A stretch of DNA of 37,458 nt. It comes from Eubacteriales bacterium. Lineage in GTDB: Bacteria > Bacillota > Clostridia > Lachnospirales > Lachnospiraceae. The translations under genes and the position numbers were made by a program. Under the pieces are notes generated by a model. It made no database searches, was not told the origin of the DNA, and was given only the letters and a program-made list of their open reading frames with translations. The DNA lies in NCBI GenBank assembly GCA_030524125.1, contig JAUNHB010000018.1, positions 1-37,458 on the forward strand, given 5' to 3'. This document shows, one piece after another, positions 1 to 7,752 of this stretch (positions within the stretch are counted from its first letter, which is position 1; every line of letters begins with the position of its first letter).

Positions 1-54
1 GTAGAACACTAGCCTTCCAAGCTAGATACGTGGGTTCGATTCCCATCACCCGCT
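1..54 (+). tRNA. tRNA-Gly (anticodon TCC), 5' end cut by window
   Basis: The anticodon arm has the loop CTTCCAA, so the anticodon is TCC. A T-arm with GGTTCGATTCC and the acceptor 3' strand CACCCGC with discriminator T follow. The 5' acceptor strand and most of the D-arm lie before base 1. It forms a pair with the next tRNA-Gly. Confidence 0.93.
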
Positions 55-79
55 TCGCCCGAAAGGGCTTTACATACAC

Positions 80-151
80 GCACGAGTGGCTCAGTGGTGG
101 AGCACCACCTTGCCAAGGTGGGGGCCGCGGGTTCGAGTCCCGTCTCGTGCT
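80..151 (+). tRNA. tRNA-Gly (anticodon GCC)
   Basis: This is a complete cloverleaf with acceptor GCACGAG/CTCGTGC, a D-arm, an anticodon loop containing GCC and a GTTCGAGTC T-arm. No CCA is encoded. It lies 25 bp after the first tRNA-Gly and is followed directly by a terminator, so both glycine tRNAs probably come from one transcript. Confidence 0.95.
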
Positions 152-158
152 TTTGAGA

Positions 159-186
159 AAAGTTCCGGTTTCCGGAGCTTTTTTTG
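159..186 (+). terminator. Rho-independent terminator of the tRNA-Gly pair
   Basis: The stem AAGTTCCGG/CCGGAGCTT (one G-T pair) has a three-base loop and runs into a T tract. It starts eight bases after the second tRNA-Gly. Confidence 0.85.
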
Positions 187-244
187 TGGTGTGGGGAGGC
201 TGTGGATCGTAACGCGTGAGGAACCGGGCGCCGTCGTCCGCGCA

Positions 245-286
245 TAAAAAAACGGAGCCACTCCGTAAGAGGAGGCTCCGGGATTT
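245..286. terminator. Hairpin with flanking A and T tracts, possible bidirectional terminator
   Basis: A seven-base inverted repeat CGGAGCC (253-259) / GGCTCCG (274-280) has an A tract on its left (245-252) and a short T tract on its right. The better T tract is the one read leftward, but no leftward gene is visible here. The function is uncertain. Confidence 0.35.
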
Positions 287-452
287 TCGAGGGAGTGGGG
301 ACTCTTTCGAGCCCCCTAAAGTGTTATGAATGAAATACTGATGTGTTCCTGTTACGTGTATTATCATAACAAGAAATTGTGACCAAAGTGTGGTCGCAAA
401 ATAAAGGATTTCTAAAAATACGAAAGAAATCCGAAACAAAACCGGAAGAAAG

Positions 453-480
453 TTGCAATCTGTCCGGGATATGGTACAAT
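453..480 (+). promoter_or_regulatory. Promoter of the radical SAM gene; predicted leaderless mRNA
   Basis: TTGCAA (453-458), a 16-bp spacer and TACAAT (475-480) preceded by TGG (extended -10). The -10 box ends six bases before the ATG at 487, so transcription should begin at or next to the start codon. No Shine-Dalgarno sequence is present. Confidence 0.7.
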
Positions 481-486
481 GGGCCC

Positions 487-2136
487 ATGAAAAAGATTTT
501 GCTTGCGGCGATCAACGCCAAATACATTCATTCCAATCTGGCCGTATATCATCTGAAGGCTGCGGCCGGAAAATACGGGGATCAGATCGAGATCGGAGAA
601 TATACGATCAATCAGCAGCCCGATCAGATATTGGGCGACATTTACCGAAGGCAGCCCGACGTGGTTGCTTTTTCGTGTTATATCTGGAACCGGGAGTTTG
701 TGGGGATGCTGCTGGAGGAGATCCCTAAGATCCTGCCGGACGTGAAGCTGTGGGCGGGAGGCCCGGAGGTGTCCTTCGATGCGGAGGCGTTTCTGCGGGA
801 ACATCCGCGGGCGTCGGGCGTCATGCGCGGCGAAGGAGAGGGCGTGTTTCCAAAGCTGGCTGCATATTATATAGAAGAAACGGGCGCGCCGGAGGAGATC
901 CGGGGGCTCTCGTATCGGGATGCGGACGGCCGGATCTGCTCCACGCCGGACGCGGAGCCGGTGGAAATGGACGAGATCCCGTTCGTCTGTGGGAAGCCGG
1001 AGGAGTTTCGGCATAAGATCATATATTATGAATCCAGCCGGGGCTGCCCGTTCCGGTGCGCCTACTGCCTGTCGTCGCTGGACAAGCGGCTCCGGTACCG
1101 GAGTACGGAGAAGGTGAAGCGCGAGCTGTCGGTATTTCTCGAGGCGCAGGCGCCGCAGGTGAAATTTCTCGACCGCACGTTCAACTGCGATCCGAAGCGC
1201 TCGCTGGAGCTCTGGAGCTGGATTCGGGAGCACGACAACGGCGTGACGAATTTTCATTTTGAGATCGCGGCGGATCTTCTGACCGAGGAGGAGCTGCGGG
1301 TCATGGAAGGGATGCGGCCGGGTCTGATCCAGCTGGAGATCGGCGTGCAGTCCACGAACATGGAGGTGATCCGGCGGATCGACCGGGTCATGGATCTGGA
1401 AAGGCTGCGCCGCGCGGTGGCGCGGGTGAAATCCTTTGGAAATATCCATCAGCATCTGGATCTGATCGCGGGGCTTCCGGGGGAGGATCTGGAAAGCTTC
1501 CGGCGTTCCTTCGACGAGGTATTTTCCATGAGGCCGGATCAGCTCCAGCTTGGGTTTCTGAAGGTGCTCAAGGGAACGAGGATCTGGCGGGAGGCGGAGC
1601 AGTTGGGCGTCCGCTGCCACAGCCGCGCGCCCTACGAGGTGCTGTCCACGCCGTGGCTTTCCTACGGGGACGTGCTGACGCTGAAGGGCGTGGAGGAGAT
1701 GGTGGAGGTCTACTACAACAGCCGCCAGTTTGAGAAAACGCTGGAGGCGCTTCTGGAGGATTGGGCTTCGGCCTTCGATTTTTTTCGGAAGCTGGCGGAG
1801 CACTATGAAAAAGCCGGGTACAGCCAGGTGAGCCATTCCCGCATGGCGCGCTACGATATCCTCCGGGAATTTGCCGGAGAGGAAGGCCGTCTGGACGATC
1901 GCCTGGACCGCTGTATGGTCTTCGACCTCTATGCGAGAGAGCGGAGGAAGAGCCGGCCGGCCTTCGCGTCCGACCGGACGCCTTACAGAGACCGGCTGCG
2001 GGAATACGAGCGGAAATACGGAAAACAGGTGCACATTGAAGTGTTTGAGGAGGAAACGGGGCCGCGGTTCGTGCTGTTCGACTATGACAGGAGAGATCCG
2101 CTGACCGGACAGGCCCATGTGGAGGAGCTGAAATGA
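487..2136 (+). CDS. B12-binding-type radical SAM protein with DUF4080 C-terminus
   Basis: This 549-residue protein has an N-terminal Rossmann-like region of the cobalamin-binding type (about 1-130), a radical SAM core and a C-terminal DUF4080-like part. The [4Fe-4S] cysteines are C187, C191 and C194 in SSRGCPFRCAYC. The usual DxHxxG cobalamin motif is not evident in the N-terminal part, so real B12 binding is uncertain. Members of this family are common in Clostridia and their substrate is unknown. The open frame extends upstream to about 379, but ATG 487 is chosen because the family begins with MKKILLAAINAKYIHSNLA and the promoter ends just before it. The gene overlaps the following exonuclease gene by four bases, so the two are probably co-translated. 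Confidence 0.88.
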   Translation: MKKILLAAINAKYIHSNLAVYHLKAAAGKYGDQIEIGEYTINQQPDQILGDIYRRQPDVVAFSCYIWNREFVGMLLEEIPKILPDVKLWAGGPEVSFDAEAFLREHPRASGVMRGEGEGVFPKLAAYYIEETGAPEEIRGLSYRDADGRICSTPDAEPVEMDEIPFVCGKPEEFRHKIIYYESSRGCPFRCAYCLSSLDKRLRYRSTEKVKRELSVFLEAQAPQVKFLDRTFNCDPKRSLELWSWIREHDNGVTNFHFEIAADLLTEEELRVMEGMRPGLIQLEIGVQSTNMEVIRRIDRVMDLERLRRAVARVKSFGNIHQHLDLIAGLPGEDLESFRRSFDEVFSMRPDQLQLGFLKVLKGTRIWREAEQLGVRCHSRAPYEVLSTPWLSYGDVLTLKGVEEMVEVYYNSRQFEKTLEALLEDWASAFDFFRKLAEHYEKAGYSQVSHSRMARYDILREFAGEEGRLDDRLDRCMVFDLYARERRKSRPAFASDRTPYRDRLREYERKYGKQVHIEVFEEETGPRFVLFDYDRRDPLTGQAHVEELK

Positions 2137-2885
2137 TCAGGGATTATATTGCGCTGGATGTGGAGACGACGGGGCTCAATCCGGGCAGAGATAAAGTGCT
2201 GGAGATCGGAGCGGTGCGCGTGCGGGACGGCGTGGAGGCGGAGACCTTTCAGACGCTGATCGACGCGGGGACGCCGGTCCCGGAGAGGATCCAGGAGCTG
2301 ACGGGCATCACGGACGAGATGCGCCGCATGGGGAGGCGGCCGGAGCAGGTCTATCCGGAGTTTGTGGAATTTTGCGGCGATCTTCCGGTGCTGGGGCACA
2401 ACGTACAGTTTGATTTTGGATTTTTGAAGCAGGGGGCAGTCAATCAGGGGCTTACCTTCGAGAAGGAGGCGCTGGACACGCTGAAGATCGCGCGTCGGGT
2501 GCTGCCGGATCTTCCCTCACGGACGCTCGCGGCCATGTGCGCCCACTATCAGGTGGATCCGGGCAGTTCCCACCGGGCGCTGGACGACGCCCGCTCCGCC
2601 CACCGGGTGCTCTGGAAGCTGTGGGAGGAATTCGGGGAACGGGATCCGGAGGCGTTTGCGCTCCGCCGCCTTACCTATTCCGCCAAACGGCAGAGCCCCA
2701 TCACGAATTCACAAAAAGGATACTTGAATGATTTGCTGAAATATCATAGAATAGAAACAAGTATCTGCATAGAAGACATGACAAGAAGCGAGGCGTCCCG
2801 CATGATCGACCGGATCATTTTGCAGTACGGAAGGATCAGCAGGGGAGGATACGTCCCGCAGGAGAGGAAAGGGAACGAGGTATGA
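2133..2885 (+). CDS. DnaQ/PolC-type DEDDh 3'-5' exonuclease
   Basis: This 250-residue protein is a DEDDh-family exonuclease acting 3'-5' on DNA or RNA ends. The three exo motifs are present with all acidic residues: D9 and E11 in ALDVETTGL (Exo I), D94 in LGHNVQFDFGFL (Exo II), and H147 and D152 in SSHRALDDARSAH (Exo III). After residue 185 comes an extra basic segment of about 60 residues that contains no polymerase domain. The protein is therefore stand-alone, either a proofreading-like subunit or a general nuclease. It overlaps the upstream gene and the downstream small peptide gene by four bases each (ATGA), which points to a translationally coupled operon. Confidence 0.9.
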   Translation: MIRDYIALDVETTGLNPGRDKVLEIGAVRVRDGVEAETFQTLIDAGTPVPERIQELTGITDEMRRMGRRPEQVYPEFVEFCGDLPVLGHNVQFDFGFLKQGAVNQGLTFEKEALDTLKIARRVLPDLPSRTLAAMCAHYQVDPGSSHRALDDARSAHRVLWKLWEEFGERDPEAFALRRLTYSAKRQSPITNSQKGYLNDLLKYHRIETSICIEDMTRSEASRMIDRIILQYGRISRGGYVPQERKGNEV

Positions 2886-2983
2886 ATTTTTACGATCACA
2901 AAAATAGAAGAAAGATCGCGGCGGTGATCATCGTCTTTTTGATCCTGGCGATGGTGCTGCCGGTGCTGACGTACGCTCTGTAG
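2882..2983 (+). CDS. 33-residue single-pass membrane peptide
   Basis: This small gene begins in a four-base overlap with the exonuclease stop. Its start is preceded by the SD-like run GGAAAGGGAACGAGG. The product begins MNFYDHKNRRKIAAV, has a basic N-terminal stretch (K7, R9, R10, K11) and one hydrophobic helix (about 13-32), and ends in LPVLTYAL. The basic-then-helix layout suggests N-in topology. The layout, but not the sequence, resembles Prli42-type stressosome-associated peptides; I do not claim that identity. The coupled start and clean codon pattern argue that it is real. The function is unknown. Confidence 0.62.
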   Translation: MNFYDHKNRRKIAAVIIVFLILAMVLPVLTYAL

Positions 2984-3015
2984 AGCGGAGACGGTTTCCG
3001 GAAGGAGGAAATAAG

Positions 3016-4467
3016 ATGAGAAAATTGTGGAGCAGATGCGCGCTCGCTGTCTGCATGGCGGTCATGGCCCTCGGGATGACGGTCAGCGCGGAGGAGGCGA
3101 CCATTTTAAACGGCGTGATGATCGACAAGGTCGACGTGTCCGGCATGACGAAGGCGGAGGCGCTGGCGGCGCTGACGTCCTACGAGGAGCAGCTCGGGGA
3201 GCAGAGTATCCGTCTGGGGATCGGCGACAACGTCATGGAGGTTCAGCTGTCGGAGCTGGGAGTCGCATTTTCCAACGAGGAGGTCGTGGACGAAGCGCTG
3301 GGCTACGGACGCACCGGAAATATCGTGAAGAGATATAAGGACCAGAAGGATCTCCAGCACAGCGGGAAGGTCTACGCGCTGAGCTGGGAGGCGGACGAGG
3401 ATACGGTCCGCGCCTATGTGGAAGAGAACTGCACGCAGTACGATCAGGAGGCGAAAAATGCGTCCTTAAGCCGTGAGAACGGAGAGTTTCATTTTGTGGC
3501 GGGAGAGCAGGGTCTGGAGCTGGATGTGGACGCCGCGGTCTCGACCATCATGGATTATCTGGAGAACGGCTGGAGCTCGGACGGCGGAGAGGAGACGCTG
3601 ACGCTCGCGACGAAGGTGACGGAGCCGGAGGGGAGCTCGGAGGAGCTGGCCTATGTGACGGATCTTCTGGGGAGCTTTACGACCAGTTTTTCCACCTCCA
3701 ACGCCAACCGGAGAAAGAACGTGAACACCGGGGCCGAGCATATCAACGGAACGGTGCTCTATCCGGGAGAGGAATTTTCCACCTATGAGGTCGTGCAGCC
3801 GTTCACGGAGGCAAACGGCTATGCGATGGCCGGATCCTACTTAAACGGCGAGGTCGTGGACAGTATGGGCGGAGGGATCTGCCAGGTGTCCACGACGCTC
3901 TACAACGCGGTGATCCGGGCGGAGCTGGAGGTGACCGAGCGGTCGCCCCACTCCATGACGGTCAGCTACGTGGAGCTCTCCGAGGACGCGGCCATCGCCG
4001 GGACCTACAAGGATTTTAAATTTGTCAACTCCACGGACTACCCGATCTATATCGAGGGCTACACGACGGCGGACAGGAAGATCACGTTCAATATCTACGG
4101 CAAGGAGACCCGGGATGCAGACCGCACGATCTCCTTTGAGAGCGTGCTGGTCAGCAAGACCGACCCGACGACCGTTCTGACGGAGGACGCGGGTCAGGGG
4201 CTTGGATATAAGTCGGTGTCCTCGGGCAGGACCGGTTATGTGGCCGAGCTTTACAAGGTCGTGAAGGTGAACGGCGTGGAGACGGAGCGGACGAAGGTGA
4301 ACAAGAGCACCTACAAGGGAAGCAACCGGGTGGTAACCTACGGTACGGCCGGAGACCCGGTCACGTCGGAAAATCTGCGGGCGGCGATCGCCGCGCAGGA
4401 CGAGGCGCTGGCGGACGCCAACATCGCGCCCATCGTGGCGGCCAATGCAGCCGCGGCCGCACAGTAG
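3016..4467 (+). CDS. VanW family secreted protein with peptidoglycan-binding-like domain
   Basis: This 483-residue protein has a signal peptide (1-25, cleavage likely after VSA), a region of about 30-200 resembling the PG_binding_4 domain that often precedes VanW, and a VanW domain at about 231-350. The VanW hallmarks seen are VLYPGEEFS, the GGGICQVSTTLYNAV core and the SPHSMTVSYVE segment. The C-terminus is alanine-rich. VanW proteins are cell-surface proteins of unclear activity. They are named from a vancomycin-resistance cluster, but no other van genes are nearby, so resistance should not be inferred. A strong SD (GGAAGGAGG) lies just upstream. The 13-bp gap to the next gene suggests an operon. 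Confidence 0.9.
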   Translation: MRKLWSRCALAVCMAVMALGMTVSAEEATILNGVMIDKVDVSGMTKAEALAALTSYEEQLGEQSIRLGIGDNVMEVQLSELGVAFSNEEVVDEALGYGRTGNIVKRYKDQKDLQHSGKVYALSWEADEDTVRAYVEENCTQYDQEAKNASLSRENGEFHFVAGEQGLELDVDAAVSTIMDYLENGWSSDGGEETLTLATKVTEPEGSSEELAYVTDLLGSFTTSFSTSNANRRKNVNTGAEHINGTVLYPGEEFSTYEVVQPFTEANGYAMAGSYLNGEVVDSMGGGICQVSTTLYNAVIRAELEVTERSPHSMTVSYVELSEDAAIAGTYKDFKFVNSTDYPIYIEGYTTADRKITFNIYGKETRDADRTISFESVLVSKTDPTTVLTEDAGQGLGYKSVSSGRTGYVAELYKVVKVNGVETERTKVNKSTYKGSNRVVTYGTAGDPVTSENLRAAIAAQDEALADANIAPIVAANAAAAAQ

Positions 4468-4480
4468 GGGGCCGTCTGGA

Positions 4481-5467
4481 ATGGAGATTGGGAAAATACC
4501 CGAAAACGTGCTGAAGAGGGCGATTTTCGGACAGATACATACGAAGAGAGACGAGGTGCTGGTGGGGGCCGCCGTGGGCGAGGACTGCGCGGTCATGGAA
4601 CTGGCTCCGGGGGAGGTATTCGTGCTCTCCACGGATCCGATCACCGGCGCCGGAAAAAACATGGGATCGCTGGCGATCCAGATCACGGCAAACGATCTGG
4701 CCAGCGCCGGCGCAGAGCCGGTGGCCATGCTTCTGACGGTGCTGCTGCCTCCCTCGGCGGATGAGCCGCTGATCCGGCAGCTGATGCAGGAGGTGGAATG
4801 CGCCTGTGGAAAGCTGCATATACAGGTGATGGGAGGTCATACGGAGGTTACGGCGGTGGTCAACCAGCCGCTGATCTCCGTGACAGGAGTGGGAAAAGTG
4901 CAGAAGGAGAAGCTGGTCACCACAGGAGGAGCCCGGGTCGGAGACGATGTGGTAGCGACCAAATGGATCGGCATCGAGGGCACGTCTATCATCGCGCGGG
5001 AGAAGGAGGAGGAGCTTCTGGGCTGCTTTTCCAGAGCCTTCGTGGAGGAGGCCAAGGGCTTCGATCAATATTTATCCGTAGTGCCGGAGGCGAAGATCGC
5101 GGCGCAGGCCGGGATCAGCGCCATGCACGATGTGACCGAAGGAGGGATCTACGGCGCGCTCTGGGAGATGGCGGAGGCGTCCGGAGTGGGACTGGAGATC
5201 GATCTGAAGGCGATCCCGATCCGCCAGGAGACGGTGGAACTGTGCGAGCACTACCGGATCAATCCTTATCAGCTGATCTCCAGCGGCTGTATGCTGATCG
5301 CATCGCCGGACGGACACGGTCTGGTGCGGGAGCTTGCAAAGGAGGGGATCCACGCCGCGGTCATCGGCCGGTGCGTGGAGGGAAAGGCCAAAAAAATCTG
5401 CAGCGGCGAGGACGCGGCATATCTGGAACGGCCCAAAACGGACGAGTTATATAAGATTTATCAATAA
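4481..5467 (+). CDS. AIR synthase-related (HypE/PurM-fold) protein
   Basis: This 328-residue protein has the PurM/HypE two-domain fold of ATP-using enzymes. Visible markers are VGEDCAVMEL, the STDPITGAGKNMG segment, TANDLASAGAEPVAM in the N-terminal domain, and MHDVTEGGIYGALWEMAE in the C-terminal domain. It lacks the terminal PRIC tail that HypE uses to carry the cyano ligand, and no hydrogenase genes are near, so a hydrogenase-maturation role is not supported. The neighbours are an Lrp regulator (12 bp away) and an aminotransferase, which hints at an amino-acid-linked role. The substrate is unknown. ATG 4481 is preferred over an upstream in-frame ATG inside the VanW gene because an AGGGGG run precedes it. 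Confidence 0.85.
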   Translation: MEIGKIPENVLKRAIFGQIHTKRDEVLVGAAVGEDCAVMELAPGEVFVLSTDPITGAGKNMGSLAIQITANDLASAGAEPVAMLLTVLLPPSADEPLIRQLMQEVECACGKLHIQVMGGHTEVTAVVNQPLISVTGVGKVQKEKLVTTGGARVGDDVVATKWIGIEGTSIIAREKEEELLGCFSRAFVEEAKGFDQYLSVVPEAKIAAQAGISAMHDVTEGGIYGALWEMAEASGVGLEIDLKAIPIRQETVELCEHYRINPYQLISSGCMLIASPDGHGLVRELAKEGIHAAVIGRCVEGKAKKICSGEDAAYLERPKTDELYKIYQ

Positions 5468-5479
5468 GGGGAATGAAGG

Positions 5480-5962
5480 ATGAGAGAAAAGATTTTAACC
5501 TATATCGAACGCAACAGCAGAGTGGATCTGAAGGATCTGGCCATCATGATCGGGACGGACGAGGCGACCATCGCCAATGAGATCGCCCAGATGGAGAAGG
5601 AGGCTGTGATCTGCGGCTACCATACGCTGATCGACTGGGATAAGACCAGCCAGGAGAAGGTGACCGCGCTGATCGAGGTGAAAGTGACGCCGCAGAGAGG
5701 GCTGGGCTTTGACAAGATCGCGGAGCGGATCTACAACTATCCGGAGGTGGACTGCGTGTACCTGATCTCCGGGGGCTTCGATTTTATGGTGATGATCGAA
5801 GGCAAGACCATGCGCGGCGTGGCTCAGTTTGTGTCGGAGAAGCTGTCTCCGCTGGAGTCGGTGCTGAGCACGGCGACTCATTTTATCCTCAAAAAATATA
5901 AGGATCATGGCTCGGTCATGACAAATCCATCAAAAGACGAAAGGATGCTGATCACGCCATGA
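5480..5962 (+). CDS. Lrp/AsnC family transcriptional regulator
   Basis: This 160-residue protein has an N-terminal winged helix-turn-helix (about 1-60: NSRVDLKDLAIMIG, then DEATIANEIAQME) and a C-terminal RAM ligand-sensing domain (about 68-145: VTALIEVKVTPQRG, then VYLISGGFDFMVMIEGK). Lrp/AsnC proteins form octameric discs and sense amino acids. The stop codon overlaps the start of the aminotransferase gene by four bases, so regulator and enzyme are translated together. The enzyme's substrate or product is a plausible effector, but that is inference. Confidence 0.92.
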   Translation: MREKILTYIERNSRVDLKDLAIMIGTDEATIANEIAQMEKEAVICGYHTLIDWDKTSQEKVTALIEVKVTPQRGLGFDKIAERIYNYPEVDCVYLISGGFDFMVMIEGKTMRGVAQFVSEKLSPLESVLSTATHFILKKYKDHGSVMTNPSKDERMLITP

Positions 5963-7137
5963 GAAATCCGTTAGCCGATACGATCGTAAATATAAAACCT
6001 TCCGGGATCCGCAAATTTTTTGATCTGGTCAGCGAGATGCAGGACGCGATCTCTCTGGGCGTGGGCGAACCGGATTTTGACACGCCATGGCACATCCGGG
6101 ACGAGGGCATCTACTCTCTGGAGCGGGGGCGCACGTTCTATACGTCCAACGCGGGGCTGAAGGAGCTGAAGGAGGAGATCTCCAGATATCTGCTGCGCAG
6201 AGTCCATGTGACCTATGACAGCGCCTCGGAGGTGCTGGTGACGGTGGGAGGCAGCGAGGCCATCGACATCGCCATGCGCGTGATGCTCAATCCGGGCGAG
6301 GAGGTGCTGATCCCTCAGCCCAGCTACGTGTCCTACGAGCCGTGCGCGGTCATGGCGGGCGGCAGACCGGTCATCATCGAGCTGAAGGCGGAGCATGAGT
6401 TCCGGCTGACGGCGGAACAGCTGCTGGAGCACATCACGGACCGGACGAAGATCCTTGTCCTTCCGTTTCCGAACAATCCCACCGGGGCGATCATGGAGAA
6501 GGAGGATCTGGAGGCCATCGCGAAGGTGATCATCGAAAAGGATCTTTTTGTGCTGTCCGACGAGATTTACAGCGAGCTGAGCTACAAGGGAGAGCATGTG
6601 TCCATCGCGTCCATTCCGGGAATGCGGGAGCGCACGGTGCTGATCAACGGATTTTCCAAGGCGTACGCCATGACCGGCTGGAGACTCGGATATGCCTGCG
6701 GGCCGGAGCAGATCATCGAGCAGATGACGAAGCTTCACCAGTTCGCCATCATGTGCGCGCCCACCACGAGCCAGTACGCGGCGGTGGAAGCGCTGCGCAA
6801 CGGGGACGAGGACGTGGCCGTGATGAGAGAGGCGTACGACCAGAGACGCCGTTATCTGGTGCATGCGTTTCAGGAGATGGGACTGGAGTGCTTCGAGCCA
6901 TACGGCGCGTTTTATATTTTCCCAAGCATCAGGGAGTTCGACATGAGCTCGGAGGAGTTTGCGTCCCGCTTTCTTCAGGAGGAGAAGGTGGCCGTAGTGC
7001 CGGGAACGGCCTTTGGAGACTGCGGAGAAGGCTTCCTGCGGATCTCCTACGCCTATTCTCTGGAAAATCTGAAGATCGCGCTGGGCCGCCTGTCGAAGTT
7101 TGTGTCGAGACTTCGGGAGGAGCAAAAGAGGGGCTGA
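5959..7137 (+). CDS. PLP-dependent class I/II aminotransferase
   Basis: This 392-residue fold-type I aminotransferase resembles the AraT/PatA group. The N-terminus carries LGVGEPDFDTP. The cofactor-binding features are FPNNPTGA, SDEIYSEL, and the Schiff-base lysine K234 in NGFSKAYAMTGWRLGY. A conserved arginine that would bind the substrate carboxylate is in GFLRISYAYS near the C-terminus. The exact amino acid cannot be read from sequence; aromatic amino acids or aspartate are typical for relatives. It is coupled to the Lrp gene by an ATGA overlap and lies one base before trmL. Confidence 0.92.
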   Translation: MRNPLADTIVNIKPSGIRKFFDLVSEMQDAISLGVGEPDFDTPWHIRDEGIYSLERGRTFYTSNAGLKELKEEISRYLLRRVHVTYDSASEVLVTVGGSEAIDIAMRVMLNPGEEVLIPQPSYVSYEPCAVMAGGRPVIIELKAEHEFRLTAEQLLEHITDRTKILVLPFPNNPTGAIMEKEDLEAIAKVIIEKDLFVLSDEIYSELSYKGEHVSIASIPGMRERTVLINGFSKAYAMTGWRLGYACGPEQIIEQMTKLHQFAIMCAPTTSQYAAVEALRNGDEDVAVMREAYDQRRRYLVHAFQEMGLECFEPYGAFYIFPSIREFDMSSEEFASRFLQEEKVAVVPGTAFGDCGEGFLRISYAYSLENLKIALGRLSKFVSRLREEQKRG

Positions 7138-7138
7138 C

Positions 7139-7636
7139 ATGGCGTTTCACATTGTACTGTATGAGCCGGAGATTCCGGCCAACACCGGAAATATAGGGAG
7201 GACCTGCATGGCGACGGGCTCCAGCCTCCACCTGATCGAGCCGCTGGGCTTCCGGCTGGGGGAGAAGGAGCTGCGCCGGGCGGGCATGGACTACTGGAAC
7301 GAGCTGGACGTGACGACCTATCTGGATTATGAGGATTTTCTCCGGAGAAATCCGGGTGCGAAAATCTATATGGCGACGACCAAGGGGCCGAAAGCCTACA
7401 CGGAGGTGGCCTACGAGCCGGACTGCTATCTGATGTTCGGAAAGGAGAGCGCGGGGATCCCGGAGGAGATCCTCCACGCCCACAAGGCGGAGTCGATCCG
7501 GATCCCCATGATCCCGGGGACCCGTTCCCTGAATCTCTCAAATTCTGTGGCGGTGGTGCTGTACGAGGCGCTGCGGCAGAATCATTTTGCAGAGATGGAG
7601 CTGGAAGGGAAGCTCAGAAATTACGACTGGGACTGA
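7139..7636 (+). CDS. trmL: tRNA (cytidine(34)-2'-O)-methyltransferase
   Basis: This 165-residue SPOUT-class methyltransferase modifies the wobble nucleotide (C34 or cmnm5U34) of tRNA-Leu using SAM. Family motifs are YEPEIPANTGNIGRTCMATG at the N-terminus, MFGKESAGIPEEIL, and the knot-forming IPMIPGTRSLNLSNSVAVVL near the C-terminus. The length matches TrmL/YibK. ATG 7139 begins one base after the aminotransferase stop. An upstream in-frame ATG at 7100 lies inside that gene and would add residues absent from the family. No terminator is obvious in the 116 bp before the next gene. Confidence 0.93.
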   Translation: MAFHIVLYEPEIPANTGNIGRTCMATGSSLHLIEPLGFRLGEKELRRAGMDYWNELDVTTYLDYEDFLRRNPGAKIYMATTKGPKAYTEVAYEPDCYLMFGKESAGIPEEILHAHKAESIRIPMIPGTRSLNLSNSVAVVLYEALRQNHFAEMELEGKLRNYDWD

Positions 7637-7752
7637 CGCCGCAGAGGCTGTGCGCGGGCGGAACAGAGCATCCTGCACGGGCCGGTGAGATCCGTCGGAA
7701 CGGAGAGGGCCGGCGGGCTTCCTCCCGGCGATGCGAAGAAGCGAGGAAATCA

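Noticed and set aside
3016..4467. VanW protein as evidence of a vancomycin-resistance cluster
   Set aside because: No vanH, vanA/B, vanX or vanRS-type genes are nearby; VanW domains are common in Clostridia without resistance.
4481..5467. HypE hydrogenase maturation factor
   Set aside because: The C-terminal PRIC-type cysteine tail is missing, and no hyp or hydrogenase genes are in the window.
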